Source: JBMNOI01 sp050942995
GTDB taxonomy: Bacteria; Chloroflexota; Anaerolineae; UBA1429
NCBI GenBank assembly: GCA_050942995.1
Contig: JBMNOI010000001.1
Span: forward strand, 4,043 to 68,042
Direction of reading: 5' to 3'
DNA length: 64,000 nt
Below are positions 41,735 to 52,192 of the stretch, in pieces (the stretch's first letter is position 1; the number at the start of each line of letters is the position of its first letter). A model generated the notes under the pieces. That model ran no database searches and was not told the origin of the DNA. It was given only the letters and a program-made list of their open reading frames with translations. The position numbers were made by a program, and so were the translations under genes.

Positions 41735-44116
41735 CTAGACGTCCGATTCGCCCCCACCCCCGCTCCCCGCGAGAACGGCGTTCATCTTTTTCTCCGAGGT
41801 ATTCTTTTTACAGGCCGGGCAGCGATAGTAAGGGCCGTATCGGCCCTGGCGGCGCTCCATCGGGCTCTTGCCACATTCAGGGCATTCGACCTCGACGATC
41901 TCTGGCGCCGTCGAGGCGCCCCCCTGGCCCTTGCCGCCACCGGCCAATCCCAGCTTGCGCAGCGAGTGGTTCACCTCACAGCGCGGACAGTACAGATATT
42001 CACCATAGCGTCCTTTTTTGGGCTCCATAGGAGCCTGCCCGCACTGTGGGCAGGGCGTCTCGGCGGCCAGGCGCTTGATCTCGTCGCTGAGGATGGGCCG
42101 CGTATTCTTGCACGTCGGATAGTTCTCGCACCCCAGAAAGCGAGAGCGCCCACGGCTGATGATCTTCATGCGGCCGCCGCACAACTCGCATTGCTCACCC
42201 TCGGCAAACTGATCCTGAGGCTCGGTGGGCTTTTTCGGATCGCTCAGATCCAGCACATAGCGACATTCGGGGTAGCCGGTGCACCCTAAAAAGCGTCCGG
42301 CGTCGCTCACCCGCACCTCCAGCGGGCGGCCACATTCGGGGCAGTTGCGCGCCTGAAGATCGTCGGGCAGATCGGCCCGCAGCGCACGGCGAATGACCTC
42401 GGGCATGGTCTCTCCGGCGGCCTGCACCCGTGGACTGAACCCGCCGTAAAAGTCGCTGAGCATGGGCACATAGCCCAGCTCTCCGGCAGCGATCCGGTCC
42501 AGTCGCTCCTCCATGCCGGCGGTATAGCCGACGTCCATAATATCCTCAAAGGTCTCCACCAGCGCATCGCACACCACCATCCCCAGGTTGGTGGGGGCCA
42601 GCCTCCCCTCACGCTTGATAACATAGCCGCGATCCTGAATCACCCCGATGATGGAGGCATACGTCGATGGACGGCCCACGCCGTTGGATTCCAGCGCCTT
42701 GATGAGGCTCGACTCGGTATAGCGCGGCGGTGGCTGGGTGAAATGCTGTTCGGGCAGCAGCTTGAGCAGATCCACTACCTCCCCCTCGACCAGGGGCGGC
42801 AGCGCCTGATTGTCGGTATCCTTCGCCTCTCCCTCCTCCTCCATCTCGGTATAGACGGCGAGATAGCCGGGAAAGATCAGCGTCGAGCCGTTGGCGCGAA
42901 AGAGGTAATCCTTCGCCGCGGTGATATCCACCGACAGAGTGGCATAGAGCGCCGGCACCATCTGGCTCGCGACAAAGCGCTGCCAGATCAGCTCGTACAG
43001 CCGGGCTTGCTGTGACGTCAGATGAGGGCGCACGGCATCGGGCGTACGCAACACCGACGTGGGCCGGATGGCCTCGTGCGCCTCCTGCGCCAGGGCCACC
43101 TTGCGGCGATATGTCGGCGGCCTGTCGGGCAGGTACTCTTTTCCCCAGCGCCCCTGGATATACTCCCTCGCCTCACGCTGAGCCTCGGGCGCCACATGGG
43201 TCGAGTCGGTGCGCATGTAGGTGATGAGTCCCACACGCTCGCCCCCCAGATCGATCCCCTCATATAGCTGCTGAGCCAGACGCATGGTCTGGCGCGGCGA
43301 ATAGCGCAGCCGATGGCTGGATTCAGATTGAAGGGTGCTGGTGATAAAGGGGGGCTGTGGATTACGACGGCGCTGCCCCTTTTGCACACGGGTTACTGTA
43401 TAGGTGGCCTTTTCCAACGCGCCGAGGATGGCGTCCACATCGGCCTTGTTGTGCAGCTCGGGATCTTTGCCTGCGATCTTGAACAGGCGGGCGCGAAAGC
43501 GCTCCCGCTCATCCGTGCGACGCTGTAGATCGGCATCCAGGCTCCAGTACTCCTCGGGCACAAAGGCCAGGATCTCGCGCTCCCGATCGACCACCAGGCG
43601 CAGCGCCACCGATTGCACGCGGCCGGCGGAGAGACGCTTGCGCATGGCCCGACTGAGCAGCGGACTGATCTGATAGCCCACCAGGCGATCGAGGACGCGG
43701 CGGGCCTGCTGTGCATCGATGAGGTGCCGGTCCAGCGTGCGGGGATTGGCCAGGGCCTCGCGCACGGCGGCCTCGGTCACCTGATGAAAGGTGATGCGGT
43801 GGGTGCGCTCCTCGTCCAGGTCAGCGGCAGCGGCCACGTGCCAGGCAATAGCCTCCCCTTCACGATCGGGGTCGGTGGCCAGATAGACCACATCCGAACG
43901 TTTGGCGGCATCGCGTATCTCGCGCACCACATCCCGCTTGCCTTTGGATACCTCATAGGTCGGCAAAAAGCCCGAATCGATATCCACGCCCAACCCGCGG
44001 CTGGGCAGATCGCGCACATGCCCCACCGAGGCCACAACGATGAAATCTCGCCCCAGATATCGGGAGAGAGTTTTGGCCTTGGCCGGCGACTCGACAATGA
44101 CGAGCTTCTTGGGCAT
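41735..44116 (-). CDS. topA: DNA topoisomerase I
   Basis: Type IA topoisomerase that relaxes negative supercoils; 793 residues. The TOPRIM domain has IVESPAKAKTLSRYLG and TDPDREGEAIAWHV. Active-site Tyr300 is in GLITYMRTDSTHV. The C-terminal part (from about 575) carries four C4 zinc ribbons: CPECGRPLE...CTGYPEC, CELCGGRMK...CENYPTC, CPQCGQAPM...CPRC and CPECGKSPM...CPAC. Start ATG 44116. Confidence 0.96.
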   Translation of the reverse strand: MPKKLVIVESPAKAKTLSRYLGRDFIVVASVGHVRDLPSRGLGVDIDSGFLPTYEVSKGKRDVVREIRDAAKRSDVVYLATDPDREGEAIAWHVAAAADLDEERTHRITFHQVTEAAVREALANPRTLDRHLIDAQQARRVLDRLVGYQISPLLSRAMRKRLSAGRVQSVALRLVVDREREILAFVPEEYWSLDADLQRRTDERERFRARLFKIAGKDPELHNKADVDAILGALEKATYTVTRVQKGQRRRNPQPPFITSTLQSESSHRLRYSPRQTMRLAQQLYEGIDLGGERVGLITYMRTDSTHVAPEAQREAREYIQGRWGKEYLPDRPPTYRRKVALAQEAHEAIRPTSVLRTPDAVRPHLTSQQARLYELIWQRFVASQMVPALYATLSVDITAAKDYLFRANGSTLIFPGYLAVYTEMEEEGEAKDTDNQALPPLVEGEVVDLLKLLPEQHFTQPPPRYTESSLIKALESNGVGRPSTYASIIGVIQDRGYVIKREGRLAPTNLGMVVCDALVETFEDIMDVGYTAGMEERLDRIAAGELGYVPMLSDFYGGFSPRVQAAGETMPEVIRRALRADLPDDLQARNCPECGRPLEVRVSDAGRFLGCTGYPECRYVLDLSDPKKPTEPQDQFAEGEQCELCGGRMKIISRGRSRFLGCENYPTCKNTRPILSDEIKRLAAETPCPQCGQAPMEPKKGRYGEYLYCPRCEVNHSLRKLGLAGGGKGQGGASTAPEIVEVECPECGKSPMERRQGRYGPYYRCPACKKNTSEKKMNAVLAGSGGGGESDV

Positions 44117-44193
44117 CTATCGATGGCTCCTTTGTATATCAATCTGTCCAAGTTTATTGTAACGTGCCGGCATCGCGCGGGCAAATGGGGATA

Positions 44194-44412
44194 TTATCCG
44201 TACCACTCGCGCCGAAGCAGAAGCACCGCCTCGTCGAGCATACCGGTGATGCGCACCAACGCCTCCCCTCGGGCGTCGTCCAGCACCCGGTGCCCGCAAC
44301 GCGGACATATCCACGCGGGCACATTGTCGATCTCCAGCCAATAGCCACCCCGCTCGATACGCCAGGTCACCGGACGATGCTGCATCTCCCCACCACATTG
44401 ACTGCATCTCAT
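44194..44412 (-). CDS. YgiT-type zinc finger protein (MqsA N-terminal-like), orphan
   Basis: A 72-residue protein with two CxxC pairs (MRCSQCGGEM and WICPRCGHRVLDD) and an amphipathic C-terminal helix. This is the YgiT/MqsA N-terminal zinc domain, found as the small partner in type II toxin-antitoxin pairs with MqsR- or DUF4258-type toxins. Here there is no HTH part and no toxin gene next to it. Its upstream region contains a palindromic repeat. It may be a solitary antitoxin remnant or have another role. Confidence 0.75.
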   Translation of the reverse strand: MRCSQCGGEMQHRPVTWRIERGGYWLEIDNVPAWICPRCGHRVLDDARGEALVRITGMLDEAVLLLRREWYG

Positions 44413-44482
44413 GGCGCCTCCTCACATCCCTGCACAAGGCAAACGCATTCGAAACTCACACAACGGCATGACCGCTTGATGC

Positions 44483-44540
44483 CCTCACCCCCGGCCCCTC
44501 TCTCAATAATATGGGAGAGGGGAGAGCTGGGTATGAGGGT
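44483..44540. repeat. Nested palindromic repeat element
   Basis: Outer arms CCCTCA/TGAGGG and inner arms CCCCTCTC/GAGAGGGG enclose a short AT loop. This looks like a dispersed GC-rich repeat of the 'CCCCTCTCCC...GGGAGAGGGG' kind common in intergenic regions of related genomes. Confidence 0.5.
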
Positions 44541-44655
44541 GGCCTGGAGGCATGATCACCCCCCGGCACTTGCCGCCCCCCCTGCCGCTGAGTATGATCA
44601 TACTCGATCGTGGCTCGTGACGGAATCAGATCATCGCCGGGGGAGGATAGGCATC

Positions 44656-45666
44656 ATGAGCATGACGTCGCGAGAGCGGGTCACACGGACGCTGCGCTTT
44701 GAGGGAGTGGATCGGCCGGCGCGTAACATCTGGACGCTGCCGGCGGCCTATATCGGGCGCGATGCCGAGCTGGCCACGCTGCTGGCCGGCTATCCCGACG
44801 ACTTTGGAGATGGTGGCTATCGCGATCCGGTAGACGAGACGCCGCTCTATTTCCCGGGCGAGTGGACCGACCCCTGGGGCAGCCGCTGGCAAAATATCCG
44901 GCCGGGAATGATCGGTGAGGTCAAGTATCCGGCCATCGACGAGTGGAGCCGTCTGGCCCACTGGCGACCGCCCTACCATCTGCTGGGACGCGGCTTTCAG
45001 GATGTCAATCGCACCTGCGCCGAAAATGACCTGTTCAACTATATCGGCACGCCGCGCCCGTTCGAGCGCCTGCAGTTCGTGCGCGGCCCCGAAAACGCCT
45101 ACATGGACCTGGCCTGGGGCGTCAAAGAGGTCTTTACCCTGCTGGAGATGATCCACGACTATTATCTGCGCCACCTGGAGTATGTGGTGCGCACCGATGT
45201 GGACGCAATCATGTTCATGGACGACTGGGGCTCACGAGATTCGTTGCTCATCTCGCCGGACATGTGGGTGGAATACTTTAAACCGCTCTATCGGGATTAT
45301 GTCGAGATGGCTCACAGCCACGGCAAATTTGCGCTGATGCACTCGGACGGCTATATCATGGACCTTTACGAGCATCTCATCGAGATCGGCGTGGATGCCA
45401 TCAACTCGCAGCTTTTCACCATGCCCATCGAAGAGATCGGCCGTCGCTTCAAAGGGCGCATCACCTTCTGGGGCGAGATGGATCGTCAGTATATCCTGCC
45501 CTTTGGCACGCCCGATGAGGTCAGGGCAGCGGTAGAGCGGGTGCGCGCCGTCCTGTGGGATGATCGTGGCGGCGTCATCGGCCAGGCCGAGTTCAACGCC
45601 GGCCAGCCGCTGGAGAATATCCGCGCCTTTTTAGAGGCGTGGTGGGGACCGCCGGAAGAGGTGTAA
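44656..45666 (+). CDS. Uroporphyrinogen decarboxylase (UroD) family protein, likely corrinoid/methyltransferase-type
   Basis: 336-residue TIM-barrel protein of the UroD superfamily. Seen are SRERVTRTLRFEGVDRPAR, FMDDWGSRDSLLISPDMWVEYFKPLYRDY (in part), and HSDGYIMDLYEHLIEIGVDAINSQ. The FxDDWG and P-x-x-W-x-E-x-x-x-P motifs mark the branch that includes MtaA/CmuA-like cobamide methyltransferases more than the haem enzyme. No haem genes are near. ATG 44656 follows GGGAGG. The actual methyl or carboxyl substrate is unknown. Confidence 0.75.
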   Translation: MSMTSRERVTRTLRFEGVDRPARNIWTLPAAYIGRDAELATLLAGYPDDFGDGGYRDPVDETPLYFPGEWTDPWGSRWQNIRPGMIGEVKYPAIDEWSRLAHWRPPYHLLGRGFQDVNRTCAENDLFNYIGTPRPFERLQFVRGPENAYMDLAWGVKEVFTLLEMIHDYYLRHLEYVVRTDVDAIMFMDDWGSRDSLLISPDMWVEYFKPLYRDYVEMAHSHGKFALMHSDGYIMDLYEHLIEIGVDAINSQLFTMPIEEIGRRFKGRITFWGEMDRQYILPFGTPDEVRAAVERVRAVLWDDRGGVIGQAEFNAGQPLENIRAFLEAWWGPPEEV

Positions 45667-45706
45667 ATCGGCGCCGGGAATACCGGCTGAGCCCTGAACG
45701 GTGGAT

Positions 45707-45747
45707 TTCATATTGTTGTGGAGGCGACGCCTCCACAACAATATGAA
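45707..45747. repeat. Perfect 20-bp inverted repeat between convergent genes
   Basis: A 20-base arm (45707-45726) is followed by one base and its exact complement (45728-45747). It lies between the UroD-family gene and lpdA, in the place of a bidirectional terminator, but has no clear T run. Confidence 0.85.
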
Positions 45748-45762
45748 GAATTCGAACACGCT

Positions 45763-47166
45763 TTAGCTGCGTCGTTTCGGCAGATGTAATGCCCGACCTC
45801 GCGCCGCCAGCGCCGCCTCGGCGATAGCCTCGCCCAGTGTGGGGTGAGGATGCACGGTGCGCCCGATCTCGTCCAGCGTGGCCTCCAACCCCACGGCCAG
45901 GGTGCCCTCCAGCACCAGGTCGCTGGCGTGGGGGCCCAGCACATGCAGCCCCAGCACAGCCCCATAGCGCGATTCGGATACCACCTTGACAAAGCCGTTG
46001 GTATCGCCGTTGGCGATGGCCTTGCCCAAATTGGCCATGGAAAAGACGCCCACCTCGACCTCGTGCCCCGCCGCCCGTGCCTGTTCCTCCGTCAACCCCA
46101 CCCCCGCCGCCTCGGGCAGGGTAAAGATGCAATTGGGGATGGCGTCGTAATCCATGGCGGCGACGTGCCCCAGAGCGTTCTCTACCGCCACGATGCCCTG
46201 ATGCGAGGCCACATGGGCCAGCATGGGGCCGTCGGCGGCCACATCACCGATGGCGAACACGCCGGGCACCACCGTCCGCATCTGACGATCCACCTGAATG
46301 CCCTTGCGATCGGGCTTGATGCCCAGCACCTCCAGCCCCAGCCCTTCGATGTTGGGCGCCCGCCCGATGGCCGAGAGCACGAGAGCGCATTCCACCGTCC
46401 GCTCACCCTCGGCGGTAGCGACGATGACGCGACAATGATCGGCATCCTGTTCCACATGTTGCACGGCACCGCCCGTTATCACCTCGATGCCTTGCTGCTC
46501 GAACGTCCAGGCCAGCCCCTCGCCGATGGATTCGTCCATGAGCGGCGCCAGACGCGGCAGCATCTCGACCACCGTAACCTTGACCCCCACCGTGTGGAAC
46601 AGACTGGCGAATTCCAGCCCGATGGCCCCGCCGCCGATGACGCACAGGCTCTCGGGCAGCTCCTCCAGCGAAAGGGCGCCGGTGGAGTCGATCACCCGGG
46701 GGCCGTCCAGACCGGGGATGGGCGCCTGCATCGGGCGCGAGCCGGTGGCGATGATGACGTTTTCGGCGGCAAGGGTCTCCTGCCCGTCCGCGCGCCGTAT
46801 GGCCAGCGTATCGGGGCGCAAAAAAGACGCCTCCCCCTCGATGATCTCGACGCCGACGCGATCGAGCAACAGCCGCACACCGTTCACCATCTGCCGGGTC
46901 ACGGCGGCTTTGCGCTCCAAAGCAACCGACCAGTCAAAGCGCGGCGCATCGACCATGACACCGAACTGGGCCGCGTCGCGAGTCAGCGCCAGCACCTCAG
47001 CCGAGCGCAGCAACGCCTTGGTGGGTATGCAGCCCACGTTCAGGCATACGCCGCCCACATATTCCCTCTCGACGCACACCACCCGCGCGCCCAGTTGCGC
47101 GGCGCGCAGGGCGGCCACATATCCACCCGGCCCCAGGCCGATGATGGCGATATCCGCACGTGTCAT
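45763..47166 (-). CDS. lpdA: Dihydrolipoamide dehydrogenase (E3)
   Basis: FAD-dependent E3 subunit of 2-oxoacid or acetoin dehydrogenase complexes or the glycine cleavage system. N-terminal FAD motif IIGLGPGGYVAALRAAQLG, redox disulfide GGVCLNVGCIPTKALL, NAD motif VIGGGAIGLEFA, and C-terminal catalytic HPHPTLGEA with Glu nearby. 467 residues. It lies 15 bases from the AcoX-like kinase gene upstream and is co-directional, but no E1/E2 genes are present. Confidence 0.93.
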   Translation of the reverse strand: MTRADIAIIGLGPGGYVAALRAAQLGARVVCVEREYVGGVCLNVGCIPTKALLRSAEVLALTRDAAQFGVMVDAPRFDWSVALERKAAVTRQMVNGVRLLLDRVGVEIIEGEASFLRPDTLAIRRADGQETLAAENVIIATGSRPMQAPIPGLDGPRVIDSTGALSLEELPESLCVIGGGAIGLEFASLFHTVGVKVTVVEMLPRLAPLMDESIGEGLAWTFEQQGIEVITGGAVQHVEQDADHCRVIVATAEGERTVECALVLSAIGRAPNIEGLGLEVLGIKPDRKGIQVDRQMRTVVPGVFAIGDVAADGPMLAHVASHQGIVAVENALGHVAAMDYDAIPNCIFTLPEAAGVGLTEEQARAAGHEVEVGVFSMANLGKAIANGDTNGFVKVVSESRYGAVLGLHVLGPHASDLVLEGTLAVGLEATLDEIGRTVHPHPTLGEAIAEAALAARGRALHLPKRRS

Positions 47167-47181
47167 GGCAATGCCTCCGTA

Positions 47182-48228
47182 TCACTGAATTGCCTTTGTA
47201 TTTTGCGATACCCCCGGGCGACGGACGAATCCTCGCGCCGCCAGCGCCTCCACCGCCCGCCGGGCGTCCACCAGCCAGGGACCGTCCAGGCGCAGCGTAA
47301 TGCACACGCGATCACCGGGGCGCAGGGCATGCTCGCGCTCGCCGTCCAGAGCCAGCAACAGAGGTTCTTCGGCGATCATCTCCAGCATCTCCCCGGGCAT
47401 CAGCGTACGCGCCTCGCCGATGCCGACCTCGGACAAGAGTCCCGGCCCCAAAGGCGCCAGCACGCGACGCGATTCGCCGGGATCGAGCGTCAGGGCCAGC
47501 CCCGCCGGCTCATCGGCATCTATCGTGCAGATCCACCCGGCCAGAGCCGAGATGCCGGTGCCCGCCGGATGTGCTCGCGTGACTACGACATACTTGATGT
47601 CGGCGGCGTTCCATATGGCTCGGGCGCCGACAAAGCGTCCCGCCAGCAGGGCAACATCCACCAGAGCGACATCGTCAATCGGTGGCGATCCGTCCTGAGC
47701 GCTCAGGGCGATCTCGAGCCACTTGCTACGAACCGCCACATCATCACGTGCCACCCAACCCGTCGCCAGCGCTCCGGCGGCCATGCCGGCTACGGTCCCC
47801 TCGATGAATTCGGGCAGCACATTGTTGGTGCCGGTGGATATGGCCAGAAGCGGCACATCGCCCGCGCCTTTCGAGACCACCCGCGTTGTACCGTCTCCCC
47901 CCAGCACGATGATGCATCTCGCGCCGGCCTTTTGCATCTGCGCGGCGGCGCGTTCAGCGTCGACGGCATCCCCCCGCACAGGCATGTCGACCATCTCGAC
48001 GCAGGGTAGCGCCTCGCGGCTCAGGCCGTCGAGTGCCCGCTCGCCCAGTCGATAGTCGTCCGGCATAATGAGCACACGTCTCACCCCCACGGCGCCCAGC
48101 CCCACCAGCGCCCGCCGGATGATGCCCACCTTGCCCTGGTTATCTACTGTAGCGGCATGGCCGACCACTCGTCGGATATCCTTACCCGACGCCGGATTGG
48201 CGATAATGCCCACCACGCCGCCGCTCAT
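47182..48228 (-). CDS. AcoX/NAD kinase-like protein
   Basis: 348 residues. The NAD-kinase/diacylglycerol-kinase type nucleotide motif is IIVLGGDGTTRVVSK, with IIANPASGKDIRRVVG at the N-terminus and STGTNNVLPEF further on. This is the AcoX family of acetoin-catabolism clusters; its reaction is not firmly known, with an ATP-NAD kinase fold as the best guide. I chose ATG 48228 with GAGGTGAT upstream; the longer frame runs antisense-like into ribokinase. It sits directly before lpdA, as acoX often does with acetoin genes, yet acoA, acoB and acoC are absent. Confidence 0.8.
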   Translation of the reverse strand: MSGGVVGIIANPASGKDIRRVVGHAATVDNQGKVGIIRRALVGLGAVGVRRVLIMPDDYRLGERALDGLSREALPCVEMVDMPVRGDAVDAERAAAQMQKAGARCIIVLGGDGTTRVVSKGAGDVPLLAISTGTNNVLPEFIEGTVAGMAAGALATGWVARDDVAVRSKWLEIALSAQDGSPPIDDVALVDVALLAGRFVGARAIWNAADIKYVVVTRAHPAGTGISALAGWICTIDADEPAGLALTLDPGESRRVLAPLGPGLLSEVGIGEARTLMPGEMLEMIAEEPLLLALDGEREHALRPGDRVCITLRLDGPWLVDARRAVEALAARGFVRRPGVSQNTKAIQ

Positions 48229-48289
48229 ATCACCTCGCAAAGATCTCCTTGTGAAGGGTAACGCCTCACGGCCTCTGGCACAACGTGCC

Positions 48290-49213
48290 TCAGGATTGCA
48301 CCTCCCGATAAAAAGCCTGCACCTGCTCTCGAGAGGGCAGCGAGGTCTGTGCGCCCAGCACCGTGGTGGCCAGGGTGCCGGCACAGGTGGCATAGCGCAC
48401 CGCATCGGGCAGGGTATATCCCTCCAGCAGCGCGGCGGTCAGCCCTCCCACAAAGGCATCACCGGCGGCGGTCGTATCAACCACCTTGACGGCGCGTGCG
48501 GGCACATGCTCGGCGCCCTGTTCCGTCACCAGCAGCGCCCCCTGCGCCCCCAGAGTGACAATGACCACCGGCACGTCCATCGCCCGCAACGCGCCACCGG
48601 CGACGCAGGCCGCATCGATACTGTCTACCGGCAAGCCGGTCAACGTCTGGGCCTCGGTCTCGTTCACCACCAGATAGTGCACACCCTGCACAAAGTCGGC
48701 ATTCAGAGGATAGGCCGGCGCCGGGTTGAGGATAACGGGCAAATTCATTTCACGGGCCAGAGTGATGGCCCCGCGCACGGTATCCAGGGGGATCTCGAAC
48801 TGCATCACGAGGTAGCGAGCCCGGGCGAAAAGATCGGCGGCGGCGCGCACATCATCCAGCGTAACCCGGCCGTTGGCGCCGGGTGCCACCACGATCGTGT
48901 TCTCACCATGAGCATCCACCTCGATCATGGCGATGCCGCTGGGAGCTCCGGCGTCCTCGATGACGTAATCGACGCCCACCCCCATACCGGCCATGTTCTC
49001 ACGCAGGACCCGACCAAACGCATCGCCTCCCACCCGGCCGATCATCTCGACCCGGGCCCCCAGGCGGGCGATCGCAGCGGCCTGATTGGCCCCTTTGCCG
49101 CCGGGGATGGTGACAAAATCCTCGCCATGTACCGTCTCTCCCGGGCGGGGGATGTGTTCGGTTCGTACCACCAGATCCATGTTCAGGCTGCCCAGCACGA
49201 TGACGTCGCCCAT
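48290..49213 (-). CDS. rbsK: Ribokinase (PfkB family)
   Basis: Phosphorylates D-ribose to ribose 5-phosphate. Opening GSLNMDLVVRTEHIPRPGET, the substrate motif PGGKGANQAAAIARLG, and the catalytic ATP-site motif DTTAAGDAFVGGLTAAL near the C-terminus. 307 residues is the normal size. No ribose transporter is adjacent; it lies 61 bases upstream of the AcoX-like gene on the same strand. A different sugar or nucleoside is possible. Confidence 0.88.
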   Translation of the reverse strand: MGDVIVLGSLNMDLVVRTEHIPRPGETVHGEDFVTIPGGKGANQAAAIARLGARVEMIGRVGGDAFGRVLRENMAGMGVGVDYVIEDAGAPSGIAMIEVDAHGENTIVVAPGANGRVTLDDVRAAADLFARARYLVMQFEIPLDTVRGAITLAREMNLPVILNPAPAYPLNADFVQGVHYLVVNETEAQTLTGLPVDSIDAACVAGGALRAMDVPVVIVTLGAQGALLVTEQGAEHVPARAVKVVDTTAAGDAFVGGLTAALLEGYTLPDAVRYATCAGTLATTVLGAQTSLPSREQVQAFYREVQS

Positions 49214-49377
49214 GGTCGTCTCCTTGTGATGTTGTCGCCGATTCTACCTGTGACGAGAGAGGGCGTCAAAGCCGTTCGGCCCGTTGCCCATCCTCATGGC
49301 AGAGCGCCGGTTGACCGTGAACAACCTGCGAGATGACATGCCCCTCATTCGAGAGTGGGGGCATATTCTGCCCCGCT

Positions 49378-49782
49378 CTACTCGCCGCGCGATTCCGCCC
49401 TGGCCGTAAAGCGCTCGACATGGATGATAAAACGCTGGTGTTCTCCCTCGCCGATAACGCCCACCTCATCCCGCGCGACGACGCGAAACGTCAGACGACG
49501 GCCGTCGATCTCGATCAGTTCGGCCCGCGCCGTGACGGTACGCCCCATCACGGTGGGCGCCAGATGGCTGATATTGACCACCGTGCCCACACTACGATAG
49601 CCCTCGGGCAAGAGAGGGTCGACCACATCCACAGCAGCGCCCTCCATCAGGGCGATCATCTCGGGGGTGGCCAGCACATACAGTACCCCGCTGCCCCAAT
49701 GATGGGCAGTATGCCCCTCCTCCACCACCAGGCTACGCTCGCCGGTAGCCCCTACCTGAATCGCATCGAACAGTTCGGCCAT
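49378..49782 (-). CDS. Hotdog-fold thioesterase of the FlK (fluoroacetyl-CoA thioesterase) type
   Basis: 134 residues. The sequence SGVLYVLATPEMIALMEGAA holds the Thr and Glu, and VVNISHLAPTVMG the His, expected for the FlK catalytic triad. GEGEHQRFII is another family block. Most family members are not involved with fluoroacetate; a general acyl-CoA housekeeping role is more likely. It begins 136 bases downstream of the ftsH terminator region and may be transcribed alone. Confidence 0.8.
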   Translation of the reverse strand: MAELFDAIQVGATGERSLVVEEGHTAHHWGSGVLYVLATPEMIALMEGAAVDVVDPLLPEGYRSVGTVVNISHLAPTVMGRTVTARAELIEIDGRRLTFRVVARDEVGVIGEGEHQRFIIHVERFTARAESRGE

Positions 49783-49812
49783 TTTACTCCTTACGTGAGG
49801 GGATCGGATCCA

Positions 49813-49832
49813 TCACCTTCGGGAGGTGGTTG
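49813..49832. repeat. Copy of the dispersed palindrome
   Basis: TCACCTTCGGGAGGTGGTTG, nearly the same as those at 8282 and 8825, more than 40 kb away. Confidence 0.6.
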
Positions 49833-49860
49833 CCCTACAACTTGTCCTCCGGGCGTTGAC

Positions 49861-49894
49861 AAAAACCAAGGCCGAGTGGTGTGCTCGGCCTTGG
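49861..49894 (-). terminator. Terminator of ftsH
   Basis: An 11-bp perfect stem CCAAGGCCGAG/CTCGGCCTTGG with T5 on the minus strand, right after the ftsH stop. Confidence 0.85.
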
Positions 49895-49917
49895 AGGGGA
49901 TACATCATGGCGATACA

Positions 49918-51792
<1,875 letters not shown>

Positions 51793-51905
51793 CTATCTTT
51801 TGTCCTCCAAAGGCCGCTGTTACCGGGTCCGACGATGATTCGGCTCGTTCCCCGGTACATCGATGCGTGCCTCTCCGCATGCATGCGCTATCTAGAACGC
51901 AAATC

Positions 51906-51935
51906 ATTATACCATAGCCCACCAAAGACGGTAAA
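51906..51935 (-). promoter_or_regulatory. Promoter of ftsH
   Basis: On the minus strand TTTACC (51935-51930), an 18-base spacer and TATAAT (51911-51906). Confidence 0.65.
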
Positions 51936-51971
51936 GTCAGGGCTTTTCTCACTCCATCGCATCATCGACCG

Positions 51972-51991
51972 GATAATCCCCGGGGATTATC
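51972..51991. promoter_or_regulatory. Perfect 20-base palindrome upstream of the ftsH promoter
   Basis: GATAATCCCCGGGGATTATC is fully self-complementary. It lies about 37 bases upstream of the ftsH -35 box, a fitting place for a dimeric regulator. Confidence 0.5.
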
Positions 51992-52012
51992 GGATCATGC
52001 ATCAACAAAATA

Positions 52013-52086
52013 TACAAACAAGACCTGGTATCACGGGAACGTACCGGGAGCTTGACCACCCGGATACTACCGCATCACCAGGTCTC
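52013..52086 (-). terminator. Likely terminator of the minus-strand tRNA
   Basis: AGACCTGGT and ACCAGGTCT arms (9 bp) with an internal GC-rich hairpin. On the minus strand a T-rich stretch follows. It lies about 33 bases downstream of the tRNA. Confidence 0.5.
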
Positions 52087-52119
52087 GGTCAGGATGCAGG
52101 CCGTGTTACACATACACTG

Positions 52120-52192
52120 TGGGCCCACCCGGATTCGAACCAGGGACCAACCGGTTATGAGCCGGCCGCTCTAACCGCTGAGCTATGGGCCC
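52120..52192 (-). tRNA. tRNA with CAT anticodon (tRNA-Ile2 favoured over elongator tRNA-Met)
   Basis: Acceptor GGGCCCA/TGGGCCC, anticodon loop CTCATAA, T-arm CTGGTTCGAATCCGG, discriminator A, no encoded CCA. The variable region TTGGTC resembles tRNA-Ile2, whose C34 is turned into lysidine by TilS; an elongator tRNA-Met cannot be excluded. It is not an initiator, because the first acceptor pair is intact. Confidence 0.9.

Noticed and set aside
45844..48009. A 721-codon open frame on the plus strand
   Set aside because: It lies antisense to lpdA and the AcoX-like gene, both of which have complete family motifs. Its translation is rich in His, Gln, Arg and Gly, the usual look of a GC-rich shadow frame.
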